Below are positions 8,613 through 19,800 of a stretch of 20,043 bases of DNA, in pieces. Below the pieces are notes generated by a model that was not told the DNA's origin, did no database searches, and was given only the letters and a program-made list of their open reading frames with translations. The stretch is from Acanthamoeba lenticulata (lineage: Eukaryota > Discosea > Longamoebia > Acanthamoebidae), in assembly GCA_002179805.1 (NCBI GenBank), contig NAVB01001065.1, forward strand, positions 1 to 20,043, read 5' to 3'. Numbering within the stretch: the stretch's first letter is position 1; every line of letters begins with the position of its first letter. The position numbers and the translations under genes are program-made.

Positions 8613-11600
8613 TCATGTAAACTGACGGCAGTTCCAAGGCAGCTTGCCAAAGTGGTCCTTCTGCAAAGGTCCAACCCGTGGTTAACTCCTCAACAAACTC
8701 TGCACAAGCAAGTGGAGAAGGAAGGGAGCGCGCACCGTGTACTCTGCGTTGCAGAGCCAGCAGAATTCGTATTTACAATTCTTGCAAGTCATGTGGTTGC
8801 ACCCTCCTGCACCAGCAAACACACACGGGTGCACGTGAGCGTTGGTTGATTGTGGCAAAGGGCCAGCCAAAGCGTGATTACCATTCTTTTCGATCGGCGC
8901 CTGGCAGTTGGGGCACAGCTTGGCGTTGGCCTTTACCCACTCGCTGTACCTGTTTGCGCCGGCGCCCAAGAAAGTCAGCGATCAACCCAGCACGAAGGGG
9001 ACAGGCGGTAGGCGCGGGCGATGGCGTACTTGGCGTCGGCCTCCGAGTTGGCGATTCGCCACTGCTGGTACTGCTCGCACGTGGCGTCTGATGACGGGAA
9101 CGACGCGTGAGCAGCAAGCAAGAAGGAGGAGAAGACCAAATATGACTGTGGCGCCGACGTACCGGCATGCCATTGCTCCTTGCACTTGTAGCAAAAAGTA
9201 AACTTGCACTCCGAGTTGGAGCAAACCATCATCAGGTTCTCATCGCCCCCGATCTGGCCCGTCAACATGATAATATGAGCAAGCAACGCTTCAACTGAAG
9301 CTAATTCTGAGGGAGGAGGGCGCACCATGGCGTTCTTGCAGTCAGGCTTGGGGCACCACCTGATATCGGGCATGGCGTTGAGGGCCGACGCCAGCGTGAA
9401 CTCCTCGTACTTGCTGTAGGTCTCTTCATCTACAACGTGCTTCACCTGCACGCAACAATGCCCACGCACATATGTGTGAACCAGGACTCAAACACATACA
9501 CACGCAAAAAGCACACAAGGGCCGCACCTCGGCGGGCGACATGAATTCACGGCAGTCGGGGTCGGGGCACTTCATGTTGTGGGTCTGGCCCTCCTGCACC
9601 TTGACCCGGACAAACTGGCCCAGGCACTCGAAGCAGAAGCGGTGGTAGCAGCGATCAAGCGTGTACATGCTCTCGATCGGGTAGTCCGTGCAGCAGATCG
9701 GCTGCACTCAGCCCAAACATCAGCCATCAGTCATGGCGGGCTGGTGGGTTGAGGGTTGAAGGCGAGGTTCGTACACAAGAGTACTCCTTCTCTTCGATCT
9801 CCTTCTGCTTGAGCTTCTTCTCGGCTTCGATGAACTGGCGCGTCAGCTCCTCCTCCTGCCTGCGCTTGGCCCTCGCACTGTTCTTCCCCACATCGACGTT
9901 GTGCGTCAGTCTCATGACCGTGAGGCGGCCATGCTCGTGGCGGCACGCACCTGGCCCACTCGCGCCAATGCTGGGCGGCCATGAGGGCCAGCGCGAAGCT
10001 CTTGCTCTCCCTTTCCAGCGCCGTCCTGGACGTGATGTCCGCATAAACGACGCCGTGAGCCAGAGAAGAGAGATGCACGTGAGGACTCCCCGAGACGGGA
10101 GGAGTGAAGAGGAAGACGTACCGTTGGGCCTCTTTGAAAGCCTTTTTCTGCAACTTTTCTTCGTTGATTTCTGCTTCCAAGGTCTCCATGTCGGCCAGCA
10201 CCTCACGCGCCGTTGGGCGATAGGCCGGTCGGCCGGGCATGGAATACGCCACAGCTGACGATGATGAAGACGAGGATGCGTAGAACGGCTGATGATGACT
10301 GCTAGCGGCGCGCTTGCCAGTCAGATTCGGAACGATTCATGCTATGAAGATGGTGGTGAGCGAGACGTGCCTATAGATTGGCGAGGTGGAAAGGGCGTAG
10401 GGCGAAGTGGAGAAGGGCGAAGTCGAGGGAGAGACTTCAAGGCAGGCGGCAAGCTTGGCTTTGGTCGAGTGGAACGCTTTGGCCAGCTTGTCCTTCTCCC
10501 ACTTGCGCTGCAGCGCCTTTTCCTGCAGCACAAAAATGTGAGTACAGACCAAAAACAAGACGCTGGAGTCTTGCTCAAGGCAGGTCGCGAGAGGGCGGCA
10601 CCTGGAGTTGGCCGTTCTGCGCGTTCAGCTTGTCACACTTGAGTTCCAGGTTGTTTCTGGCGGTCGAGGCCTCATCGAGAGCCGCCGCGAGTTGGATGCG
10701 ATCGAGCACGGATTGGCGTAACTGTTCCTCGACCTGGGCCAGCCGCTGCTCGGCCAGACGCGCCCTCCGCGTCATGACCTCGGTTTCGATGCCTTGCGCC
10801 TGGCGGATGCAAACCTGCAGACGACCATCAGATTAAGTGACTAATAAGAACGAAATGTAAAGCTAAATGAGTACCTTGGATTGCTTGACGCTGATGTGCG
10901 ACCCAAAGTCCTCCTCGAGTTTAGCACGGAAACGCTGGAAGGGCACTTCGCTGTGTTGGAACTCGACCAGGGCGCTCAGCGTCGATGACTCGGCCTCACC
11001 TGGATTGGGCTCCTCCGCATAACTGCGTGCGACGACGACAGTGATAAAGAGGAGCACGGTGAACAACTCGGATTGAGAAATTATAACGAGGAAGAGGAGC
11101 ACAACGTACAACTTGACCGCGCGGACCTCACGCGCAAAGAACTGGGAGAGCTGGCGCCACCCAACGTCGCGGTGCAGACCCGACACAAAGAGAGTGCGTT
11201 TGATTTCCTGCATGTGCCACCTGAGTGAGCCTTTTACGGCAAACACGAGTGGCCGCTACCGTGGCCAAAAGGGCGCGCACCTCAGCGAATTCATTAACGT
11301 AGTCGGTGAAGCGCCGACGCTGTTGTGCAACTTGGAGAATGTGGGCGAAGGGTAGCGCACCAGAGGTCCACAACTTTTGGTGCTCGCGTAACTGATCCTA
11401 CATGGCCGAAGTCACCAGGTACCATCAGATGTGTACACATCACGAAATTTCACGCATCGAGCAAGCTTCAGCTGCGGATTGCTAACTGCGGATGGGAAGA
11501 AGGTAACTCACCTCTACAAGAGCAGCATCAGCTGGCGATGCAACTTCAATTGATGCGTCATCGTTGGGTTCTTCTGCGGGGCTGGGAGGCGGTTCATCGG

Positions 11601-11655
11601 GCTCCGCTGTGAAGCCGCGTAGAAACTCGGACTTCACAAATTCGAACACTCTCAT
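8613..11655 (-). CDS. RBR (RING-IBR-RING) E3 ubiquitin ligase with RRM-like domain and coiled coils
   Basis: Sixteen exons read leftward: 11655-11512, 11397-11281, 11207-11110, 11022-10875, 10814-10602, 10522-10436, 10288-10122, 10025-9951, 9877-9775, 9701-9528, 9445-9326, 9253-9163, 9087 to 9003 (or 8994), 8949-8882, 8806-8736 and 8660-8613. Phases agree, giving 602 or 605 residues. After an acidic proline-rich start, residues about 88-168 look like an RRM: beta-1 KRTLFVSGL, beta-2 VRAVKFY and beta-3 SALVEF around a helix. Charged coiled-coil stretches fill about 170-385. RING1 starts CPICCTDYP; the IBR has WCPKPDCKNAM and CSNSECKFTFCYKCKEQWH; RING2 is LCPNC, then GGGCNHMTCKNC and FCWLC. The cysteine in GCNHM is the thioester-forming residue of RBR enzymes. 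The end HFGKLPWNCRQFT is the usual RBR tail. Substrate unknown; Ariadne, RNF14 or RNF19 grouping cannot be settled by eye. The exon 7 acceptor is the least certain junction. Confidence 0.93.
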
Positions 11656-11928
11656 CTCAGAGTAGTTCCAACACGAGTCTGAGCCTCCGCAGCGGACAGA
11701 CCCTTGAGTTCAAGCCAGCTCTGGTCCTTGGTGGCTTGAACTCAATTCTGTTTTCTGTAAATTTTATATTGAGGAAAGAAAGAATTTATTTAAGAAATTG
11801 AAAATGCGCGAAAGGAAAGTGGTGCCTGTTCTTGTAGTTTCTTGAGGTTGTTGCGGGGCGTTGTGAAGAGGGAAAAGAGTGGGGGCTGGTAAGGGTATCC
11901 ACCTGCCGGACGATAAGCGACACCGAAG
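11656..11928. promoter_or_regulatory. Divergent promoter region between RBR ligase and RhoGEF genes
   Basis: These 273 bases separate the two start codons and must serve both directions. They hold the perfect inverted repeat at 11704-11745. Short frames on the minus strand (11786-11986) overlap the first GEF exon and carry no motif, so they are not called. Confidence 0.55.
11704..11745. repeat. Perfect 14-bp inverted repeat, 14-nt loop
   Basis: TTGAGTTCAAGCCA (11704-11717) and TGGCTTGAACTCAA (11732-11745) are exact reverse complements with a 14-nt spacer. The element lies 49-90 nt upstream of the RBR start codon, so it could be a hairpin in that 5' UTR or a paired protein-binding site for the divergent promoter. 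Confidence 0.8.
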
Positions 11929-14900
11929 ATGATGAGGGAGGATACCGAAACGCTGTCTCTTCCTCTAGGCAAGGCTGTCCCGGCAACTCGCTGCGTCTGG
12001 GGGCGAGGTACGATCGTCCTGTTGCGGTCTCTACGTGCTCAGTTGTAACGTTCTGCCATCACAGTGCTGTGCCTCAAGGAGGCACCATTAGGAACGCTGG
12101 ATCCACTTCATCTTCCTGAAGTTTTGGCCTGCGTATTGCCTCTTCTTGATGGTGAGTACACCAGTGTCGCAAGCCAGCCACCATTCGCACGCCAGGCCAA
12201 GCGCAATGGCTACATTTCTCCGCCACTTGACCACGTCAACGAAGAGAGTGGTGAGCTCCACTGGCTGGTAGCCTCCAGCTTTGCCTTGTACGTTGGCTGT
12301 CCTTCCCAAAAGCCTAAAAATCACTTGTGCGTACTAATCTTGTTACGTCTGCAGCGAATTTCGAAGTGATGAGGCCGCTCTCATGCCAGCTGAGCTGCTT
12401 GTCGAGCTGTGGTGCAAGTCAGAAGTCGATGGCCAACAACACAGTACGTTAATTTGTAAATTACTTTCTTAGCTACATTACTCAAATCTTCGCATCCATG
12501 CAGAGTTCTTGGGCGAGATTAGGCTGCCCTACTCGGACCTCCTCCTTGGCATCGCGTCCGACTCTTGGTTTCCTCTTGTACCGCGCAACCCGGTGCGTAG
12601 CTGCTCCTACTCGTGCCCAGTAGTGGGGGTTGGTCCAGGCCCATGTTGCCGCACACGCCAATACACAAAACGTGTCACAGGCGCAGCCAGTTGCAGGCGC
12701 CATCCGACTCCAGGCTCTGATCCTCGCTACTGACAAGCACGAGGTACCAGCACATATTAGAACACGGAAAGGTGTGTCTCAATCACTCACGCACATCACG
12801 CACCAGGCACAACGAAGCCAGAGCCTGGCCGGGCTCTGCTTGAGGCCGTCGCCTCGCCTGAAAGACACCCATCCCGATGTCTACGCTGAACTCCCTGAAC
12901 GCGGTAGGCGAAGAACTTCATTTTCTCTCTGGGCCAATTCGACTTGTTCTCACGCAGCTTGGCAATCATGCTCCAGAGCGCAAGCGACAGGAAGTCATCT
13001 TGGAGATTCTAAACACCGAGCGCAGCTACATCCGGTGCGTCGTATTTTGTGGCACTTACAGCATTTCTGCGGCCTTTATCTCATAACGAACGTGCGTGCA
13101 GCGATCTGGACATCATCGTTCGGGTTTTCATGCAGGGCCTGCTCAACCGGAACCTGCTCAGCAAAGATGAAATTCCTATGCTCTTTTCCAACATCCCCTT
13201 GCTGCTCACTCACCACTGCGACCTCCTGAAGGCACCAGCTTTGCCATTTTCTATTACTTTCTGATTTATCTTGTTATTTATTTTTTCTTTTTTTGATAAT
13301 TGGCTTGCAGGATCTCGAGCAAGTTGTGGCCCGATCGCCGCCACTTGTTGACAGAGGCATTGGCGACGTGTTTCTGGCGCGCATGACTCTCTTCGAAGAG
13401 TACTCGTCCTACTGCTGCAACCACGTGGACACGCCCAACAAGATCAAGGCCTTCTCCGAGCGCTCTCCTGGCTTTGCCGCTTATCTTGAGGTACGCGAGG
13501 AATGTGGTCATCTGGCCAAGGGCTGCGTAGGACTCACGCCTGCTGTATTGAACAGGAATGCTTCCAAATGGCCGAATGCAGGTATCTTGGGTTGGATTCC
13601 TTCCTCTGTGCTCCGCTGCAGCGCATGACCAAGTATCCTTTGCTTCTGCGGGTGCGATTGCTTTTCTCTCCTGACTTGCTTGGGCCATCCGCAAGGCTCG
13701 TCTTTCTGTGCGTCCTCTGGCTCACTCGGCCCCACCATTTAGGAGCTATTGAAGACGACGTTGGAAGACGACCCAGAATACGAGCGAGTCGAGCGCGCAT
13801 GCGATCTTGTCAAGGAAATCATTAACCAGGTTCTTTCCCCTGATTCCTTGCCTCATCTCTTCTCCGGCTAACACCTGACCGGGCCGTAGGTCAATACACG
13901 TACACGACAAGAGGAGCGACTGCGTCGTCTATGTGAAGTGCAAATGTGTATCGACAAGGTCCGTTTTCTGCCTCGAGCGCTGTGAATAGACGGCTCATAA
14001 CGCAGCTGGTGGCGTGCGGGACTACGATGGGCGTACGCCAGGGCTTAGATATCGTGAGTAACGGACGCTGGATCATCAAGGAGGGCCACTGCCTTATCGC
14101 TACGGGAGCCGAGGAGGCCAAGTCGGACTATCGTCCGTCGAGCAAGCAGAGCAGCCAAGGCTATGTCATCCTCTTCAATGACTCGGTCGCCATCTTCCGG
14201 AATCACGGCAAGGTTCTCATCGCCTCTTTTTTAAATACTTTATTTATTGATTTACAAGACAATTAATCGTTTACGGGAACAGGGCGACGTGCGGGGAGCA
14301 AATGTAGATATGGTTCTTGAACGTATGTCGAGTCCCACTTAAGCTCACTTTTGTCAATTGATACAAATCGATTACGAGGAAGCTGATGGTTATACACGCA
14401 GTGTTCCGACATGTGTCGCTGCTGAGCGTGATCTACTCTGCGGGGCGGCGAGACAAAGAAGAGGCCCAGGAGCGTGAGCGCGAGAAGGAAAAGGAGCGGA
14501 AAGACGGCAACGAGGACACTTTCTTCTACTGTTTGCGCATCATCGATAGGTATGCTATTTTTGTCTCTATTTTCCACCAGTGGATCAACACTTAAAGCTA
14601 ATGTGATGATGCGCATGCGTAGTTCGGTAGGATGGGAGAAGGGTGCGTTCAAGCTGCTCATGAAGTCGTCGGTCGAGCGCAACAAATGGATCAACAAGCT
14701 CGATGAAGCCACGCAAGACCTCGACACCACACGCCCGCGTACGTAGTTAATTCATCTTTTTATCTTTCTATTTTTCCTCAAATTAAATTTGTTTTTGTAA
14801 TCACTCATGGAGACGGGTGGAACAGTTAATGAACAGGAGCTGATCGAAAGAATCAAGGCGTCACGAGAGGTGGCCGGCTCCGGCTCGGGCATTCAGACCA

Positions 14901-16727
14901 TCAAGCAGTCCATCAAGAAGTCGCTCCCGCGCTACGTTTCTGGCCGCTCCAAGAATCGCAATGACTTTTCAAACAACATTCGCCGAACGCAAAGCTCAGC
15001 GCCAGTCAACGCCGCTCCCAGTGGCGGCACCTATGCGGCCGCAGCGGCCTCGTCATCATCATCGTCAACATCACCTCCGTCTTCACCGCGCAAGCGCTTC
15101 CTCTCGCCGCGGAACCCGTCCAACACCGTTTCCTCCATGCCAGCGTCGCCCGGCGAATCACCGCCTACATCGCCTTCGTCCCGGTCATTGTTGACGTCAT
15201 CAATGCCATCACTACCGTCGCTATCATCGACCAACGATGTCAGCCCTCCGCCACCACCGCCACCGCCTCCGCCTCCGCTGGCCGCCGACGCAGCGTCCCC
15301 GCGCAGCGGAGGCCGCTCGCCCTACATCTCGTGCGCATTCCCCGGCTTGAATTTTTATTTCTTTTATTTATTTATTAATGACTTGGGCTGACGTCAGCGA
15401 TGCTTTTGTGGCCGTGAGCAGGAAGCCGCGGGTGCTGGTGGAGTGGATCATGAACAAGGGCGATAAGTCGCCCTCAGCCGCTAGCGGCGGCAATGGCGGG
15501 GCGGACGAGTCGACAGTGTCGGGCATGTTCAAGAAGGGCCGTCATCGCTTCCGGAACCTCATGGCCAGCCCGCGCGAGCGGTCCAATAGTGACGCCAGCA
15601 GCAGCGGCGTGGACAGCGACTCGGACAGCGAAGACTCGCGAACCGGATCGCCGTGCCTCTCGCCGCACACGCTCCATCAGCCCGAAGGCACCGCCTCGGC
15701 CTCGCCACGCTCCGAGCGGTGGAGGCTCAAAAAGCGCGCCAACAAACGGCGCGCCGGCGAGCAGCCCAACCAGCTCCTCCAGCCTCCAGCGTCGCAGCCA
15801 CAGCAGCAGCATCAGCTCAGCGGCGAGGAGCGCCAAGCGGCCATGTCCGGGTCGCTGACCGCGCGCCGCCGGCCGACCGGCCCACAGCCCCGCAAGTTGG
15901 GCCAGTCGCTGGACGCCATTGTCTCACCGCGGGCCAACACCGCCGGAGCCACCGCCGAGTGGAGTTCCGGCGAAGCGGAGGACGCACCTCCCAGCAGCAG
16001 CGACAGCGTTGTTGCGGAGGACAAGTACCTCGAGGCCCTGGCCCAGCCCGCCAAGTGCGTTCCTCACCTCCCCCTCTTCCTCCCCGCGCGTGCGCGCTTC
16101 ACGAGGTGAAGAAGAGCTGAGACGTTGCGCGACAGCCGAAGCACGCTCGAGTTCTACGACCTGATGAGCAAGGGCGCCGACTGGATGGCCAAGATGCTCG
16201 ATGGAGAGAAGGAGCGTAAGGAGAACGAGGACAACAGCAAAGCCAAACGCAAAGGCAAGAAGGAGCGGCGCAGCAGCGAGAAGCAACATGAGCCCGATCG
16301 TCCGCCCATCGTTGTCATCGCCGACGCCAATGCTGCGGAGGCGCTCGTCGCTGCGCCGTCGTCGTCGTCGGCCATCGTCGTGAGCTCGACCAGCAGCGTC
16401 GCGAAGTGCGCGCAGCTCAAGCGCTCCAAGACGGCCGACCGCCTGGAGCGGCCGCTGGCGCGGGCCGGCATCAACTACCAAGTGAGCCCCGAAGCGACTA
16501 CACCGACGAGTCCACGAAGTCGGAATCGTGACGTTCTCTCCTCTTCTTCTTCCTCTACGTCGCCCTCATCATCATCATCATCATCCTCTTCCTCTTCCTC
16601 GGAGAAGAACAACGCCCAGCAGCATTCCAACAACAATTTGGGTGTCTCCACGCTGCTGCCTCCTCAGGATGGGGGCAAGCTGCGTTGCGCTGTGGAGGAC
16701 CTTGTGCTCCGGACGTCGTCCTCCTGA
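11929..16727 (+). CDS. C2-DH-PH Rho guanine nucleotide exchange factor
   Basis: Twenty exons: 11929-12007, 12065-12155, 12196-12267, 12355-12443, 12504-12592, 12681-12743, 12807-12903, 12977-13034, 13102-13231, 13311-13490, 13556-13651, 13743-13829, 13890-13958, 14006-14212, 14283-14322, 14402-14549, 14623-14738, 14826-15330, 15422-16054 and 16136-16727. Phases agree, giving 1146 residues. Residues about 20-165 are C2-like (AELLVELWCKSE, FLGEIRLPYSDLL, SWFPLVPR). About 193-400 is a DH domain: RQEVILEILNTERSYIRDL, IGDVFLARMTLFEEY, and the hallmark PLQRMTKYPLLLRELLK, which would load GTP on Rho/Rac. About 400-570 is a PH domain (GRWIIKEGHCLI, GYVILFNDSVAIF, ERNKWINKLDEA) with a charged insert EEAQEREREKEKERK. 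The last 575 residues are Ser/Pro-rich and low complexity, with a poly-proline run near 15250-15280 that could bind profilin or SH3 domains. Exons 1-3 are least certain; the start is the first ATG compatible with frame. Confidence 0.9.
13232..13310 (+). other. GC-AG intron in the RhoGEF gene
   Basis: The DH domain reads through CTC CTG AAG at 13231 and resumes in phase at GAT CTC GAG at 13311. The intron starts GCACCA and ends TTGCAG, with a T-rich tract before the acceptor. There is no GT between about 13127 and 13272, and reading on meets a TGA at 13262, so a GT donor cannot rescue the frame. Confidence 0.8.
15046..15075 (+). repeat. TCA/TCG serine-codon repeat in RhoGEF exon 18
   Basis: A run of TCA and TCG codons encodes poly-serine within the low-complexity C-terminal tail of the GEF. 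Confidence 0.7.
16555..16601 (+). repeat. TCA/TCT/TCC serine-codon repeat in RhoGEF exon 20
   Basis: An (ATC)n microsatellite followed by TCT/TCC codons encodes a long poly-serine stretch near the GEF C-terminus; such tracts often vary in length between strains. Confidence 0.8.
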
Positions 16728-16875
16728 GGAAGGTCGACGGACCGTTCCTCGGGTGGGAGGTCCACATGTTGTACAATGAATTCACATTTCTTCATCTGTC
16801 TTCGTGGAACAAGAGAAATGCAGCAAAGAAAAGAGATCAAATGTTGCGCAAATTAGAAGAAAATAGTCGGTGAAG

Positions 16876-19800
16876 ATGATGCTGAGGGTGTTGGTGGGAA
16901 GGCCCTCAGCGGACAGGGCTGCTGGCACGATGGTGGGACGGTTCGGGTGTTTGCACGCCGTACCTGCCACTTCCGGAGGCTGTTTGTTCACTGCCGAACG
17001 CACAAGATTGCTCCGATTGTCGGGCCGCTGTTGGCCGCGCATGTACTCCACGACCACCGACAACAACGACACTCCCAAGTCCTCTTGGGTTGGTTTCCTC
17101 CTCCTGCTCGACTGAACAACCACAGAGTTGCTCATGCCTGACAAAATCGCTCGTTCCCATCTCCTACACACAGTCCTCTTCCTACCAGCACAAGGCGGTA
17201 GAGGAAAAGTGGCAAAAGGTGTGGGCCGACGTGCAGCGGCAGCGCGCTGAGCGCCAGACCGACTCCGCGACCAAGGTCCGTCTACTTCCTCTACTGAGTC
17301 TTCACTCTCTACTCAACAGCTTATGCACGCAACGTGGTTGGCCCTTTCCAGGACAAGCACTACGTGTTGTCTATGTTCCCCTACCCGTCCGGGCAGCTGC
17401 ACATGGGCCATGTGCGCGTCTACACCATCTCCGACTGCTTGGCCCGCTACCACCAGATGAAGGGTGCTGTCCCCATGTTGGCTTTTCTCTTCTTCTTCTT
17501 CTTCTTCTTTCTCACAGCAACATGTTGGGCGCGCCAGGCAAGGACGTTCTGCACCCGATGGGCTGGGACGCCTTTGGTCTGCCCGCCGAGAACGCGGCCA
17601 TCGGTGCGTCTCCCTGCTTCTTCTTCTACTTCAACTAGTGGTAAAGTTGTTGTGTTGTGGGCAGAGCGAGGCATCGCGCCGCATACGTGGACGCACTCGA
17701 ACATCGCGACGATGAAGAGGCAGATGATGCGCCTCGGCATCCAGTTCGACTGGGACAAGGAGGTGACCACGTGTGAACCGGACTACTACAAGTGGACGCA
17801 GTGGCTCTTCCTGCAGCTGCACAAGGCCGGCCTCGCCTACCAGAAGGAGGCCGCCGTCAACTGGGACCCCATCGACAACACCGTCCTGGCCAACGAGCAG
17901 GTGAGTCGCCTGTCGTGGAATGTGAGGCATGTGCAGCGTGTAGAGCCTCACACGCACAACAAACAAACAAACAAACAACAGGTTGATGCTGAGGGCAAGT
18001 CATGGCGGTCTGGCGCTAAGGTCGAGCAGAGGCTGATGAAGCAGTGGTTCTTCAAGATCACCGCCTTTGCCGATGTTCGCTTCTCCTAATTTTTTTAAAA
18101 CAGTTTATTCTTTATTATAACAAGTATTTCTTTACACGACATAATTAACATTCTTGAGCGCAGGCGCTGGTGGAGGATCTGGCCCAGCTCAAGGGCTGGC
18201 CGGAGCAAGTCAAGCTCATGCAGCAGAACTGGATCGGCAAGTCCAAGGGCGCATACCTGGAATTCCCCGTTGAACGCGCGGTGGAGGACGACGCCGCAAG
18301 CAGCAAGAAGGCCGCCGCTGGCGAGCCGCTCAGGATCTTCACCACGCGGCTCGACACCCTCCTGGGCGTCACCTACGTGGTCGTCGCGCCGCAGCACCCG
18401 CTCGCGCAGGAAGTGGCCCAGGTTCGTGTGTTTCTCTTTCCACACGGGCTCGTATGGCTTGGCTCATCGCACACGCACGCACGCACGCACGCACGCACAG
18501 ACGAGTGGCGACGCGCAGCTGCGCGCCTTTGTCGAGGAGCTGAGCAAGACCAAGCGCTCCCTCCACGAGGACATCACCAAGGCGCCCAAGCGCGGTGCGT
18601 CAGCCCGACGATAAAGGCCAAGTGATGGTCTTTACCGGCATGTCTAATCGTCGGTGATGGTCTTTGTGTTGTCGTGATGGTCTTGATCACGGCAGGAATG
18701 AAGCTTCCCGGCGTGACCGCCCGACATCCGCTCACCGGCGAGCCGCTCCCGGTCTACATCGCCGACTACGTGCTCATGGACTATGGCGAGGTGCGTGCGC
18801 ACCGCACACGCACACACGCGCGTAGAAAACTGCTGAACGCGCGCGTGCGCTCGACGACGTGCCGTCGGTGGTGCAGGGCGCGGTGATGGCCGTGCCGGCC
18901 CACGATGAGCGCGACCACGACTTTGCCCAGCAGTTTGGGCTGCCCGTCAAGACCGTCGTCGCCCCGCTCGATGACAACAACGACGCCGCTGCTACAGCGC
19001 TGACCACCGCCACCGCCAAAGGCGCGTACTGCGACGACGGGCGGCTCATCAACAGCGGGCCCGACCTCGACGGTCTCACCTCAGAGCAGGCGCGCCAGAA
19101 GCTTCTCGGCCTCTTGGCCGAGCGCGGCCTCGGCGGGTGCGTCCTCCATCATCTAGTTTCGCTAACTCCATCATCTTTCTCACTGTTTGTCGACATCAAC
19201 ATCATCGACGACGACAACGACGACGACAGGGAGTTTGTCAACTACAGGCTGCGGGACTGGCTCATCTCGCGGCAGCGCTACTGGGGCGCGCCGATTCCGG
19301 TGGTCTACTGCGAGGCCGCGTGCACGGGCGAGGCCGTGGTGCCCGTGCCCGAAGCCGACCTGCCCGTCGTGCTGCCCACCGAAGGGCTCCACCTCTCCGG
19401 CCGTGGCGGGTCTCCCCTCACGGGCCTGGCCGCGTGGCGCCACACGACGTGCCCGCGGTGCGGCGGGCCGGCCACGCGCGAGACCGACACGATGGACACC
19501 TTTGTCGACTCGTCCTGGTACTTCCTGCGCTACCCGGACGCGCGCAACGCCGCGCGACCGTTCGACCGGGCGGTGGCCGACCGCTGGCTGCCGGTCGACG
19601 TCTACATCGGCGGGATCGAGCACGCCATCCTCCACCTCCTCTACTCGCGCTTCATCACCAAGTTCCTCCACGCCCAGGGCCACCTGGCCTTCTCCGAGCC
19701 CTTCCCCAACCTCCTCACCCAGGGCATGGTCCAGGGCCGCACCTTCAAGGTGACCACGATCCCCCACCATCCTCTTCATCATCTTCCTCTTCATCATCTT

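Noticed and set aside
15031..15234. Minus-strand Asp/Glu/Gly-rich ORF
   Set aside because: It is the complement of the poly-serine and proline codons in GEF exon 18.
15189..15396. Two more TGACGTCA sites (15192-15199 and 15389-15396)
   Set aside because: One is in serine codons and the other in an intron deep inside the GEF gene; not reported as promoter elements.
18473..18498. Tandem ACGC units considered as a CRISPR-like or functional repeat
   Set aside because: The unit is 4 nt with no spacers, a plain microsatellite inside an intron.
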